A stretch of 54,913 nt of DNA from Sphingobacteriaceae bacterium (GTDB taxonomy: Bacteria > Bacteroidota > Bacteroidia > B-17B0 > Aurantibacillaceae). The DNA lies in NCBI GenBank assembly GCA_947480015.1, contig CANKBS010000024.1, positions 1 to 54,913 on the forward strand, written 5' to 3'. The notes beneath the pieces were generated by a model. That model ran no database searches. It had not been told where the DNA came from and saw only the letters and a list, made by a program, of their open reading frames with translations. Of this stretch, positions 1 to 11,600 are shown one piece after another. The position numbers and the translations under genes were made by a program. The stretch's first letter is position 1. Every line of letters begins with the position of its first letter.

Positions 1-201
1 AATGGCGAGTTTACCATACACGCACCAAGTGACATTCATTTAAATTTAATGAACGAATTGGGCGAAGTGATTAAGGTATTTACGCTTAACGAAAACAACG
101 CTTATAAAGTATCGGTTAAAACTATTGCCTATGGCATTTACTTTATTGTAGGTCAACAGGGCGATTTAAAAGTGAACCAAAAAATTGTGGTCACGAATTA
201 A
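1..201 (+). CDS. T9SS cargo protein, C-terminal fragment (5' end outside window)
   Basis: Frame 1 is open from the first base to a TAA at 199-201 and gives 66 residues. The fragment has the beta-strand pattern of a type A T9SS sorting domain: a segment like LMNELGEVIKVFTL, then YGIYFIVGQQG, and a basic end KVNQKIVVTN. In this family the domain directs outer-membrane translocation and is then cleaved, so the parent protein is probably a secreted or surface protein. The function of its N-terminal part cannot be judged because it lies outside the window. A hairpin terminator follows within 25 bases, which supports this being the true gene end. Confidence 0.75.
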   Translation, partial: NGEFTIHAPSDIHLNLMNELGEVIKVFTLNENNAYKVSVKTIAYGIYFIVGQQGDLKVNQKIVVTN

Positions 202-221
202 TCAATCACGAATTAATATTA

Positions 222-252
222 AAAAGCCTCGCTGTATAGCGGGGCTTTTTTT
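222..252 (+). terminator. Rho-independent terminator
   Basis: The arm AAAAAGCCTCGC pairs with GCGGGGCTTTTT across a 6-base loop (one G-T pair) and is followed by a run of T. It sits just after the stop at 201 and between convergent genes. The leading A-run could also let it stop leftward transcription from the XRE gene. Confidence 0.8.
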
Positions 253-273
253 TGGGAGTTAAACTGAAATTGT

Positions 274-690
274 TTAAGATACAAGGTCAATAACATCAAG
301 CGTTTGACGAAAATTGGTTTTCTCGCCGGAAGTAATATGTCCGATCATTTGCCAAAGACGTTCAACTTCTTTTTCGAGTAAAACATTTTTGTTTTTTAAT
401 TCAAGATAAGCTTCATCTTTCCAGTAAGCGATGTAAGCGTTTTCCTCCATGCTAATTTCTTTCGAACCGTTAGGTAGCATGTCGTTTTTGCCAAAAAGGA
501 TCCAATCGGAGCTTGTCCCAAAAATACTAACCATGCGTTGTAGTGAACTTCGATGGGGTTTTGTCGTTTTACCACTTTCGAGGTGGAAAATAGCCACATG
601 CGAAAGCCCGCATTTACCGGCAAATTCTTTCACACTTAAATTGTAATGTGTTCTTAGTTCTTTAATTCTTTGAGCTAATGTAGTTTCCAT
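274..690 (-). CDS. XRE-family helix-turn-helix regulator
   Basis: A 138-residue protein. Residues 5-68 form an HTH_3/XRE DNA-binding domain (LAQRIKELRTHYNLSVKEFA, then the recognition helix region LSHVAIFHLESGK). The C-terminal part, residues 80-115, is acidic and helical and could be a coiled-coil dimerisation segment. Such short XRE proteins are common cytoplasmic repressors in Bacteroidota. It is transcribed divergently from the secreted-protein gene beginning at 929, with a 238-base AT-rich gap, so that gene is a possible target, but no operator is evident. It is about 26 kb from the aromatic-degradation genes and nothing links it to them. Confidence 0.8.
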   Translation of the reverse strand: METTLAQRIKELRTHYNLSVKEFAGKCGLSHVAIFHLESGKTTKPHRSSLQRMVSIFGTSSDWILFGKNDMLPNGSKEISMEENAYIAYWKDEAYLELKNKNVLLEKEVERLWQMIGHITSGEKTNFRQTLDVIDLVS

Positions 691-928
691 TTTTAGTTGT
701 TAAGGTACTTGTGTTATTTATTGTATTGTGTTTAGAAATTAATTAATTAAAAATACCAGCTAATTAATAGGTATTAATTGCAATCAAAAACTGTACCAAA
801 ATATGTCGCTTTAATCGTGATTGATTGAATGGTAGCTAATAATTAGTGAACTGTCATATTTATATGATTTTACAATTTTTTACAAGCAATTGAGTCTGTT
901 AATTTGTATACTTGTACCGTTAAATACC

Positions 929-2461
929 ATGTCGAAATTCGTTAAACTCCTTACGTATTTACCCTTCCTATTACTAAGTAATTATACGTTACTATCATTT
1001 AATGGAAACAAACGTTTTTCGAATGAATTTTATGCGGCTCAAAAATATTTTTACGCTCAGGCCAAAGCTAAATTCCCGAAACTTGCAGGAGATCCCTATT
1101 TTCCTGAGATTCCAATAAAAGGAACGGCCAGCTTAGAAGAATTAAAAAACATTAATGGCATTTCGGATTATTTTGAAGCCCGACAAAAGTTTTCAGATGA
1201 GGTGCTAAAATATCCTGAACTTATTTACCCGGAAATATTTTCATTTTTGAACGGCCATCCGGGTCTCACAGTAGCTTCCAGTAACAAAGCAAAATTTGAA
1301 GCCCTCGAAAAATATTTTTATCCTTTTTTATATGTGTTTTCAAACGACAAACATTATAGTTTTAATTCAGAAATTAAAAGCAATCCGTGTCCGCTTGTTT
1401 TTGTATTAAAGGATGAAAAGAAAAACAATATTTCTTTCTCGATTTCTAATTCGTCAAAAAAGGCATTTGAGTTTGATGTGAATGAAGGTTTAAGCTCTGC
1501 CTATTTAACTATTACTGGTAAACGTCCCATTGTAGTTAAAGCCGGAGCAAGTGCCACCATTAAATTAACTATCAATTCACAAAAACTAAAAGCCGATTCA
1601 AGTTTTCGTAGTTTTAATTTTGTTTTTGCTGATCCTACTCAACCAAGAGTTAAAATCATCGTACCTGTCATTCTTTTGCCTTCAAAAGATTTCTTAAATC
1701 TGCCCCCACAATTTTGTAATCTGAATTTAACGTATAGCACCTTTTTTAAACATATTAGTTTGCAAAAAGAAAAGGCCTCGTATCCCGAAAATTGCCCCAA
1801 TGGTGATTGTTCGGGTAAAAAAACGTTTTTATTACGGAGTCCTGATAAATTAATGAGTGAATATAAATTCGGCGATTTATGTACCATACAATACAACTTA
1901 AGTTCATCATGCGACCCTATATACAATGTAAAAACCAGTCACTTAAACTTTGTATACCATGAGTTGGGCAGTATTAAAGGGGCTGATCGCAATTGTGCGG
2001 GTACTCAACCCGGAACAGAGGTTTACTGCCCGCCTGATGCGCCAAATAACGGTAAAGAAATATACGGTAGCCGGAAAATTGAGTTTACGCTAGTATTGCC
2101 TCCCGGAAAAAATTATGATTTAAAAATCAATCTTAACATCACTGATTTAATACAACAACCTTTTGTAAACAATGAATTGAGTTGGTTACAGGAAAAAAAG
2201 TTTGTGGTTACGATCACCGACGAGGCTAAAAATTTGGTATTCAAAGAATTTATGAATGGTACTGGAATGAAGGCTGAGAAAAAAGACCTTACTCCTGGCA
2301 ATTATTTTGTGGCGGTGTTTCCGGCAACTGAAGATGGTCCGAGTTTACACCCTTCTTTCGAGATGCAGCATTTAAATCACGCCACCCGTAGCCGATTTGA
2401 TTTTAGTTTAGGGGGCTCCTTTACCCTTCAAAGCTATGCGGTGATTAGCATGAAAAAATAA
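929..2461 (+). CDS. Unknown secreted protein
   Basis: A 510-residue protein from the ATG at 929. An in-frame ATG at 890 exists, but the later start puts a normal signal peptide (MSKFVKLLTYLPFLLLSNY) at the N-terminus. Residues 30-100 are helical and rich in aromatic residues. A middle region (about 160-250) is beta-rich and resembles an Ig-like fold. The C-terminal half contains eight or so cysteines (for example NCPNGDCSGK, LCTIQY, SSSCDP, DRNCAGT, VYCPPD), which suggests disulfides in an exported protein. I do not recognise a family and see no T9SS sorting domain. It stands alone, divergent from the XRE gene and convergent with the OmpA-family gene. Confidence 0.6.
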   Translation: MSKFVKLLTYLPFLLLSNYTLLSFNGNKRFSNEFYAAQKYFYAQAKAKFPKLAGDPYFPEIPIKGTASLEELKNINGISDYFEARQKFSDEVLKYPELIYPEIFSFLNGHPGLTVASSNKAKFEALEKYFYPFLYVFSNDKHYSFNSEIKSNPCPLVFVLKDEKKNNISFSISNSSKKAFEFDVNEGLSSAYLTITGKRPIVVKAGASATIKLTINSQKLKADSSFRSFNFVFADPTQPRVKIIVPVILLPSKDFLNLPPQFCNLNLTYSTFFKHISLQKEKASYPENCPNGDCSGKKTFLLRSPDKLMSEYKFGDLCTIQYNLSSSCDPIYNVKTSHLNFVYHELGSIKGADRNCAGTQPGTEVYCPPDAPNNGKEIYGSRKIEFTLVLPPGKNYDLKINLNITDLIQQPFVNNELSWLQEKKFVVTITDEAKNLVFKEFMNGTGMKAEKKDLTPGNYFVAVFPATEDGPSLHPSFEMQHLNHATRSRFDFSLGGSFTLQSYAVISMKK

Positions 2462-2467
2462 AAAAAA

Positions 2468-2496
2468 TCCCGACCTCAATAAAATTTTGGCCGGGA
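2468..2496 (-). terminator. Terminator of the T9SS/adhesin operon
   Basis: TCCCGACC pairs with GGCCGGGA (one mismatch) across a 13-base loop. Read leftward the hairpin is followed by seven T, so it should end transcription from the gene at 2526-4715. It may also work weakly in the + direction for the gene ending at 2461. Confidence 0.65.
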
Positions 2497-2525
2497 CCTT
2501 TTGCTCTGATTCATTGAAGCAAAAA

Positions 2526-4715
2526 TTAATCTTTTAATTTGATGATAATAAATTCGGTACGACGATTTTGCTGATGTTCATCTTCACTGCATGTTGATTT
2601 AACCGCTCCTTCGCACGCGCACGTATTCTTTAATTTTGATTCGCCGTAACCCTTACCGTAAATTCGTTCTTTACTTATTCCTTTGCTCACAACATAGGCG
2701 GCGCTGGCCTTGGCACGTTTGTCTGACAGACTTAAATTATAAGCAATGCTTGATCGACAATCGGTATGAGAGCCTAACTCAATGATCATACCAGCATTTT
2801 CGTTCATTGCTTTTACTATCTTATCCAACTCACTCGCAGCATCTTTACGGATGACAAATTTATTTAAGTCGAAATAAATGGGATTAATATTGATGAGTGA
2901 ACCAATGTCGGCACCCAATTCTATTTTACCCAAAGAAATATCAAGCGCTTCGTGTAATTTAATTTCGCCTGGTTTGTCTAATAATTTTTCGAAGGACAAG
3001 GTTTTTGATAGGAAACCCTCTTTTTTAATTTCAATTTTATATATAAGATCATCGCCTAATTGCATATCATCCAGAACCGCTCTAAAATCGCCACTTACAG
3101 GGGTTACAAAATCAAGCTCACGTCCTTGTAGATCGGTTAATTTAACCGACACCCCTTCAATTGCTAATTTGGTTTTATTATCGGTAATTAATCCATAGAT
3201 AGAAAATCCGATGTTTTTTTCGAGAATGAGCGTCACCGGTAACTCTGTCTGATTTGCAAAAACCGCTTTTTTATCGCCGAGAAAATCAGGTTTAGTGCTG
3301 CTAACGATAAAGTCTTTGGAGTTTTCTTCAATATCAAATTTAAAACTTCCGTCTTCTTTCGTAAGTGAACTAAATAACAGTACACCTTTGTCGTCATATA
3401 ATTTCACTGTACTTCCGGCTAACAGGGCGCCGGTTTTATCCATGACCACTCCTTGAATGCGTTTTCCGAACACAAAAGGTTTCATCACGTCAATGCTATA
3501 AATATCATCACTGCCTTTTCCACCTTCGCGGTTAGAAGCAAAATAACCTTTGGTTTCCGTATCATTCATAATATAAGAAAAGTCATCTTTGGAGCTGTTA
3601 ATGGGCATTCCCAAATTAACCACTTTTACCCCAATGTTTTCATTCATGGGTGTAACAAACACATCCAAGCCTCCTAATCCGGCATGACCATCGGAAGAAA
3701 AAAACAGCATGTCGTTTTGATGACTAAAGGGAAACATTTCATTGCCTTCGGTGTTTACTTTATCACCTAAATTTACCGGTTTCGTCCAGCTGCCATCGCT
3801 TTGACGTTCGCATTTGTACAAATCGGTACCACCTAGCCCACCGGGCATATCAGAGGCGAAATATAAGGTGGTGCCGTCGCGACTTAATGCCGGATGACCC
3901 ACAGAATATTCTTTGTTGTTATAAAGAAAAGGAATTTGTTCGCTCCATTTACCATCTTTAAAAGTCGATTCATACAATTCGAGTTTCGTTACACCATCTG
4001 TGCTATTGGCGCTGTAATTATTACGCGTAAAAAAAACTTGGCTTCCATCTTTATTATACGTAACGGGGCCTTCGTGATATTTTCGGTTTAACGAATTATA
4101 CCGTTTACTATGTTTTAGTTCGGCGTTGTTTGAATCAATATCAGCCACATAAATATCTAAAAAGGATAAATTATTTCCATTCCATTTGCGCTTGGCGGCT
4201 GTAATCTCAGAGTGTGATGTGGTATAAACTAATTGGTTTTTAAAATAGGCTGGTCCGAAATCTTGTTCCATGGAATTTAGATCAAGATCTTTTATTTTAA
4301 ATTGACCCTTATCCAGAAGAAGCGTTTGAACGTAATTTTTATCGCGGTTTAATGCATCCAAGCGCTTGTCGTTCGAATTTAAGGAAGCGTATACTTCCAT
4401 TTGTTCGCTTGATTCTTTATACTTGCCGTTCATTTTTAAAATTTGCGCATAGGCAAAAACATCGGAAGGTGTTTTATCTTCATGTGTTACCAGTTGCGCG
4501 TAATGCTCTTCAGATTTATTGAAGTTGGCCAGCATTTTATAACTCTCGGCTAATTGGCGTTCGGCTTTGGTAGGGAGATTTTTTTTACCCTCCAAATTTT
4601 CGATCACTTTAGAATAGGAGTATTTATTGTAATACGCATCGGCTTTACTGGTATTAGGTTGAGCGAGCGCAACTGCGCCGGAAAGGATCAAACTCAAAAA
4701 CAAAGTCTTTTTCAT
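2526..4715 (-). CDS. OmpA-family protein with TPR-like, PD40 propeller and regulatory-like domains
   Basis: A 729-residue envelope protein. In order: a signal peptide (first 18 residues), TPR-like helices (about 20-130), PD40/WD40-like beta-propeller strands (about 150-400, with repeated GHPALSRDGTTLYFASDMPGG and MFFSSDGHAGLGGLDVF types), two carboxypeptidase-regulatory-like beta-sandwich units (about 415-600), and a C-terminal OmpA domain (about 615-729) with the peptidoglycan-binding pattern ELGSHTDCRSSxxYNxxLSxxRA. This is the architecture found next to PorP/SprF genes in Bacteroidota, where PorE-like members tie the T9SS machinery to peptidoglycan. It is the last gene of the operon that starts with the gene at 17916, 17 bases after the PorP/SprF gene. 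A general structural role beside the adhesin is inferred. Confidence 0.85.
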   Translation of the reverse strand: MKKTLFLSLILSGAVALAQPNTSKADAYYNKYSYSKVIENLEGKKNLPTKAERQLAESYKMLANFNKSEEHYAQLVTHEDKTPSDVFAYAQILKMNGKYKESSEQMEVYASLNSNDKRLDALNRDKNYVQTLLLDKGQFKIKDLDLNSMEQDFGPAYFKNQLVYTTSHSEITAAKRKWNGNNLSFLDIYVADIDSNNAELKHSKRYNSLNRKYHEGPVTYNKDGSQVFFTRNNYSANSTDGVTKLELYESTFKDGKWSEQIPFLYNNKEYSVGHPALSRDGTTLYFASDMPGGLGGTDLYKCERQSDGSWTKPVNLGDKVNTEGNEMFPFSHQNDMLFFSSDGHAGLGGLDVFVTPMNENIGVKVVNLGMPINSSKDDFSYIMNDTETKGYFASNREGGKGSDDIYSIDVMKPFVFGKRIQGVVMDKTGALLAGSTVKLYDDKGVLLFSSLTKEDGSFKFDIEENSKDFIVSSTKPDFLGDKKAVFANQTELPVTLILEKNIGFSIYGLITDNKTKLAIEGVSVKLTDLQGRELDFVTPVSGDFRAVLDDMQLGDDLIYKIEIKKEGFLSKTLSFEKLLDKPGEIKLHEALDISLGKIELGADIGSLININPIYFDLNKFVIRKDAASELDKIVKAMNENAGMIIELGSHTDCRSSIAYNLSLSDKRAKASAAYVVSKGISKERIYGKGYGESKLKNTCACEGAVKSTCSEDEHQQNRRTEFIIIKLKD

Positions 4716-4732
4716 TTTTCTATTTTTTAAAA

Positions 4733-5653
4733 TTAGAAGTAACGTGGTGATTTAATTTTTGCTTTGGTAAAAGAAACCAAATCGTAACGCAGCATAATTT
4801 CGTGACTGCCCGAATTGTATTTACCGGTGGTATTGGCCATTGACCAATCGAATGAGTAACCCAGTGCCAAGGCATCGGTAATGTTATACCCTAATAAAGC
4901 GCCCACAGCATCACCTGTGCGATACATAGCTCCAACAGTAAACTTATCAGAGAAAATAAAATTAGCGGTGAGGTCACCTTCAATAGGTGCGGCAGCTGTA
5001 GCCCTAATAAACAAAGTGGGTTTAAATTTAACGGTATTAGTTAATTTTATAACCGTACCCATGATAAAATAATAATGGCGTTGTTCTTTTGACAGTGCAC
5101 CGATGGAATTAGTGATGAGTTTGTTTTCCATAAGTTTTGGCGTAGAGATGCCGGCAAAAAAACGTTCGCGGTGATAATACACGCCGGCTCCCACATTAGG
5201 CAAAATACGTTGTGAATTATCGGTAAATGAATTATCGAGTTGATTATCGAGTTTTAAAGCGTTGATATTATTGCTATAAAAATTCATTAAACCTTTAATA
5301 CCAAAACTCAATTTTGCTTTTTTGCTTAATTGGACATGGTACGCATAATCGATGGCGAGTATGGTGCTTTTCGTTGGGCCAATTTTATCATTTAGCAAAC
5401 TTAAACCTGCGCCCATTTTTCCATTAAAAAACGGGGTATGCATCGTAATGGTTTGATCGTTTGGTGAACCGTCGAAGCCAACCCATTGCGAGCGGTGAAT
5501 ACCGGTGATGGTAAATGCATCACGGGTGCCTGCATAGGCAGGATTTAACCACAAGGTATTATACATATAATGTGTATACATGCTTTCCTGTTGCGCCTGC
5601 ACATGTTGGAGTGCGATGAGCAGGATTAGACTTACTATTACTTTTGTTTTCAT
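4733..5653 (-). CDS. PorP/SprF-family T9SS outer-membrane protein
   Basis: A 306-residue protein with a signal peptide (MKTKVIVSLILLIALQHVQAQ) and the family start QESMYTHYMYNTLWLNPAYAG, followed by alternating hydrophobic beta strands to a C-terminal PRYF, consistent with an outer-membrane barrel. In Flavobacterium, SprF is needed for surface delivery of the giant adhesin SprB, and such barrels usually sit directly downstream of a CHU_C-domain adhesin. That is exactly the context here: the giant adhesin ends at 5679, 25 bases upstream. It is therefore the likely dedicated partner of that adhesin. The family assignment is firm and the specific partnership is inferred from synteny. Confidence 0.9.
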   Translation of the reverse strand: MKTKVIVSLILLIALQHVQAQQESMYTHYMYNTLWLNPAYAGTRDAFTITGIHRSQWVGFDGSPNDQTITMHTPFFNGKMGAGLSLLNDKIGPTKSTILAIDYAYHVQLSKKAKLSFGIKGLMNFYSNNINALKLDNQLDNSFTDNSQRILPNVGAGVYYHRERFFAGISTPKLMENKLITNSIGALSKEQRHYYFIMGTVIKLTNTVKFKPTLFIRATAAAPIEGDLTANFIFSDKFTVGAMYRTGDAVGALLGYNITDALALGYSFDWSMANTTGKYNSGSHEIMLRYDLVSFTKAKIKSPRYF

Positions 5654-5678
5654 GGTATCTTAGTTTTATGGGTATAAA

Positions 5679-8600
5679 TTATTTTACAGCTCTGTTTAAG
5701 TAAACATATCCTTTATGTGGTTTTCCTGTTCCAATATCAAGTACATAGAAGTAGGTACCTTCAGGAAGATCGTCACTACCAAAGTGAAACCCTTCTGAAA
5801 CCTTGCCATTCCAAGTATTGTCGTAAGCTTTTTTACGATAAACAATATTACCCCAACGGTTAAAGATGGTGAGTTCATTGTCGGGATAAGTAGAAATTCC
5901 GCGTATAACAAACAGATCATTCACCCCATCGTTGTTAGGTGAGAAACCTTGTGGGATACTAAATTCAACCTCAGCCGAATCAAGGGCAGGTATAAAATAA
6001 GTGACTTCATTTTCACCCACGTCATTTGGATTACCATTATCATTCGGATCGCAGTTAGTACCCGATTGTGAAATATCGGAGCTTAGTATATGACCGAGTT
6101 CATCTTTTGAATTGGCAGTTGCAGTATTAAACAAACTGGTGTAGTTGCTGCCATTCATGCTGTAGTTAACGGTTAAGGTGATGCTTTCTTTAGAACCCGG
6201 TAATAAACTGTTATTTCCGGCTAATAAATTGATTGCCGTGTTGCCATTATAATTTGGGTTGAGAGTCAACAAAGCGCCAGTTGTTTGTTCCACAACAGTA
6301 TAAGTTACCGGTGTTAGGAACGACTGATTGAGATTATCCAGTAATTCGATGTTGGTAGCTTTAACCACTCCAATGTTTTCGAGTGTGAAAATAAAACTGG
6401 TTTGGCTAATTCCTTTAGCAATGGCAATGGATGGCAAGGCAGATTTTGACACGGCAATTTGTTGTCCAAAAAGTGCCGGGTTATTTTCCCCCACATCGTT
6501 TGGATTACCGTTGCCGTTTGGATCAACGTTGTTACCTGTGTTACTGGTATCACTAGAATTATGAACAGCATTTCCACTTGGGTCAGGTAAAAGCGCACTG
6601 GTGGCCAGAGCCATGTTACTTAACTGACTAAGGCTATTTGCATTTGGATTGTAGTTAACGGTTAAGGTAAGAGCGGCCGATTGCAATGGCGCTAACGAAT
6701 TAGAACCCGTTAAGAGTGCAACAACAGTAGAACCGTTATAATTTGCATTTGATTCCAACGGTGAGGCTGCAGTGATGCCGGCCACCGAATAAGTAATTGG
6801 ATTTGGGAAGGCCTTATTCAGATCATCCACCAATTGCACGTTGTTAGCAGTGGCATTACCAATGTTGCTCAGTTTAAATTCGAACACCGTTTGATAGGTA
6901 CTCGCATTTATTTTTTTAGTACCCAACACATTTTTAGTCACGGCCATTTGCCCTTTACCAATATAAAACTGAATTGACGTATTACTACAATATGGAGGCA
7001 TGACCGAAATATTGCAAATGGTATACGTGGTAGCCGTTGATCCACTAAATGTAGCAGAAGGCGTGAATGTATATTCACCGGTTGCTGAATTCACCATGAT
7101 GGTGCCTTCATTGGCTGCTAATGGACTTAAGCTTACAGAGTAATTGGCCCCAGTAACAATGCCATTATCGTTGGCTGTTAATGTACCGTTTACAGTAGTA
7201 TTTGGATTACCATAAATAACATCAGGCATGGCTAACAAAGTTGGAAATACAAGTACTGTTATACTTGCGCTTGAGCAAGGAGGCGAATTAACATTACACA
7301 AGGTATAGGCAACTGTTGCTGTTCCCGTGAAACCACTGGCAGGAGTGAATGTATAATTTCCGGTACTTGCATCCATCACAAATACTCCTGCGGCAGCTGT
7401 GAGCAAACTCGCCGTGTAAGAAGGGTTAAGTGTAGACTCTGCACCTGTATCGTTTATCGATGCGTTACCACTCACCGGCATACTCTGCATGGTGGTTGTG
7501 TTGTCGTTTACAGCGATTGGCAGATAAGCCACTAAAATAGTAATCGTAGCATTGCTGCACACAATTGGCGTAACACTTAAATTACAAATGGTATAAGAAG
7601 CACTACTGATACCAATATAACCCGGAGCAGGAATAAAGGTATACTGACCACTTGCAGGATTAACAAGGAGTGTACCTACACCGGCACTTGGTTGTGTAAT
7701 ACTTACCGAATAAACAGCGCCACTCACTACACCAAAATCATTCAGCGTTAATGAACCGGTAGTTGTTAAACCTGGATTCGTACCAATTAGATCGGGAATG
7801 GCGGTTAACGTAGGGAACACGGTGAACGTGATTTGAGCGGTAGAACAAACTACCGGAGAACCATTACATAAGGTATAACTCACCGTACTTGTTCCGGTAA
7901 AGCCACTTGCCGGTGTATAGGTATACTGGCCAGTAGCAGGGTCCATATAAAACGTACCACCGCCGCCGGATGGACTACCCGCAGTAAAGTTACCGCCACC
8001 TGTGTTGGTGTCGTTAAGAGAAGCGTCGCCTACCACCGGCGTATTTTCGATGGTGGTAAGTGAGTCGTTAGCAGTTATTGGACAATTATTAATAAACAAA
8101 GCTACGGTGCTTGTTACTTCGCAACCTTGATTACTTGCAGCCTGCAATGTGAATACTGTATTGGCTGTAAGACTAGGGGAAATGGATGCACTGTTTAGAT
8201 TACCCGGATTCCAAGTATAAGAAGCCGCGCCGGAAGCAAATAAATTGGCCACTGCATTCGCACATACGGTTGCAGAAGGAATGGTAATGGTTACTGCCGG
8301 AAGTGCGTTAACGGTGAGTGCAATGCTTGTGGTATTCAAACAACCGGAAGCATTGGTTCCACTAATTGTATAAATCAGAGAACTCAGAGGGCTAAGCGTT
8401 AACGTAGAACCCGATAAAGCACCAGGGTTCCAGGTATAAGATTGTGCCCCATTTGCACTTAAGGTTAGTGATTCGCCACTACATATTACCGTTGACGTAG
8501 CATTCACGACTAAGGTTGGATTCGCATTTACAACCAAAGCCATGGTGGTATTTGTGATACAACCCGAAGCGTTTTGACCACTTATGGTGTAACTAGTAGA

Positions 8601-11600
8601 AACCGCAGGACTAACACTTACCAAACTTCCGCTTAAAGCACCCGGATTAACCGTATAACTCGTTGCACCAGTTGTCATTAACGTAGCGCTTTGTCCTGCA
8701 CATAGTGCAGTTGCTGAAGAAATGGCAGTAAGGGTAGGATTTGAATTTACGGTAAGACTGACTGTGTTGGTATTACTGCAACTCAAGGCATTGGTACCGG
8801 TTACACTGTATATGATTGTGGCGGTAGGACTAACGGCAATGAGCGTGCCACTTAAAGCACCAGGATTCCACACATAAGTACTGGCTCCACCCGTTGTTAA
8901 GCTCGCCGAAGAACCGGCACAAATAGCAGATGATGTAGCATTGGCAAGTACAGTTGGATTTGCATTAACCTGTAAAGCAATGGTAGTAGTTGTAATACAA
9001 CCTGAAACATTTTGGCCGCTAATAGTATAAACTGTAGAAACCGCAGGACTAACACTCACCAAAGAACCATTTAGAGCTCCCGGATTATATGTATAACTGA
9101 TCGCACCACTGGCACTTAAAGAAGCACTTTGTCCGGCACACACTGCAGTGGCAGAAGATACCGCGCTAAGTGTAGGATTTGAATTTACAGTAACACCAAT
9201 TGTTTTTGTATCACTGCAACTTAAGGTATTTAAACCGGTTACTGTATAAATAGTAGAAGTTAATGGACTAACGGTTATCATAGTACCACTTAATGCGCCC
9301 GGATTCCACACATAGGTGTTTGCTCCGCTTGCTGTTAAACTTGTAGAAGCGCCGGCACAAAGAGTTGACGATGTTGCGCCGGTTATAACCGTAGGGTTTG
9401 CATTCACAGTTAAAGCCAGTGTATTAGACGTACTACAGGCTGATGTATTTGTTCCAACAACGGTGTATAGGGTTGTTGATAAGGGACTAACCGCGATAGC
9501 TGATGTCGTTAAAGCACCCGGCATCCACGTGTAGGATTGAGCTCCGGAAGCACTTATACTTGCTGTTTGACCCGCACAAATTGATGTATACGATGAAATA
9601 ACCGAGAGTGTTGGATTTGCGTTAACCACTAAACCCAGTGTTGCATTTGCACTACAGCCTGCAACATTGGTTGCCGTTAAACTGTATACAACCGTGCTAA
9701 GTGGTGAAACTGAAATTACACTGGTGGTAAAAGCACCCGGATTCCAAGTATAGGATTGGGCACCACTGGCACTATAACTTGCAGAAGAGCCTGCGCAAAT
9801 TACAGTTGTACTTGCGCTTACGTTAAGTGTAGGGTTGGCATTTACGGTAAGATCAAGACTAGCCGTGTTACTGCAGCCTAAGCCATTCACACCAGTCACT
9901 GTATAAACAGTGCTGCTTAACGGATTCACTGCAATAAGAGAACCAGACATATTACCCGGCATCCAGGTATAAGTTTGCGCACCAATAACTGTTAAGCTTG
10001 CGCTTGCGCCTACACAAATTGCTGATGAAGATCGTGAGGCCAATACGAGAGGATTTGCATTTACTGTAATAGCGATGATTGTACTGGACGAACAAATGCT
10101 TGCATTTTCGCCAATGACGGTATAAGTGATGGAAGCCGTTGGTGAAACAACAATTGAAGTTGAATTAAGATTTCCCGGCATCCAGGTATAGTTGAGAGCG
10201 CCATTTGCCGTTAATGTTGTGTTTTTGCCAGCGCAAATGCTTGTATTGACAGCACTAATGGCAACACTCGGATTCGCATTCACAAGCAGATTTAATGTGG
10301 CTGTTGAGATACAGCCATTTAAATTCCTACCACTCACAGAATAATTGGTTGTGCTAAGTGGTGTAACTGTAAGAACCGAAGCGTTATTTGCTGATGGCAT
10401 CCACGTGTATGAATTCGCGCCACTAACACTAAAGCTGGCGCTTCCATTTACACAGATAGCACTTGCTGAAGCACCCGTTACTAAAACCGGATTTGTATTT
10501 ACTTGTAAATTTAGCGTTGCGCTTTGTGAACAACCCGCAGCATTGGTTCCTATTACAGTGTAAACTGTTGAACTAAGTGGACTCACGGCGATGAGAGAAC
10601 CCGAGAAAGCGCCCGCATTCCAATCATAACTTTGAGCTCCACTACTTGTTAAAGTGGCTGAAGCGTTCGCGCAAATGGCCGATGACGAAGATGTTGCAAT
10701 AAGTGTTGGGTTGTTATTTACAACTAAACTCAGCGTCATTGTTTCAGAACAACCCGAGGCATTGGTGCCACTAAGCGTATATACCGTTGTTGCAAGCGGA
10801 CTTACCGTAACGGCTGATCCGGTTAATGCACCAGGATTCCAATTATATGATTGAGCGCCGGTAGCCGTTAAGTTCGCTGAAGCGTTTTGACATATGGCCG
10901 AGTTGTTAGAAATTGCTGTTAATACAGGTTTAGTATTCACCACTAAACCCAGAGTTGTTGTTTTACTGCAACCCAGTGCATTTGTGCCGCTTAAAGTATA
11001 AACCGTATTTGCCAAAGGAGAAACCGTTATCAAGGAGCCACTTAATGTTCCAGGCATCCATGTAAAAGTTAAAGCCCCCGAAGCACTTAAATTAACCGAA
11101 TTACCAACGCACAAAGCTGTAGCTGAACTCAGAGCCGTTAAAGTTGGGTTGGCATTCACCACTATTGCAAGTGTTTTAGAACTTGAACAGCCAAAACCAT
11201 CTTGCCCATTAATCGTATAAGTAATAGATGCCGGCGGACTAACGGTTATGTTACTACCGCTTAAAGCACCCGGAATCCATGTATAGTTAGAAGCACCAGT
11301 CACGCTTAAATTAGCTGAGGCGCTTTCACATATTGCCGTGGCTGAACTTATGGCAGTAAGTGTTGGATTGGAATAAATGGTAAGGCTAATAGACTTGGTG
11401 TCGCTACAACCCAGAGCATCCAAACCTGTAACTGTATAAATTAGTGTTGACGTCGGATTTACCGAAATAGAAGTTCCATTCATGGCACCTGGATACCAAG
11501 TATATGTTGAAGCCCCATCAACCGCTAAATTAACCGTTGATCCTGAGCATAAGGTAGACGAAGAGGTGCTTAGACTGATGGTTGGCGAACTATTTACTGT

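Noticed and set aside
274-690. XRE protein as a BzdR-type benzoyl-CoA regulator
   Set aside because: It lacks the shikimate-kinase-like effector domain of BzdR and is 26 kb from the catabolic genes.
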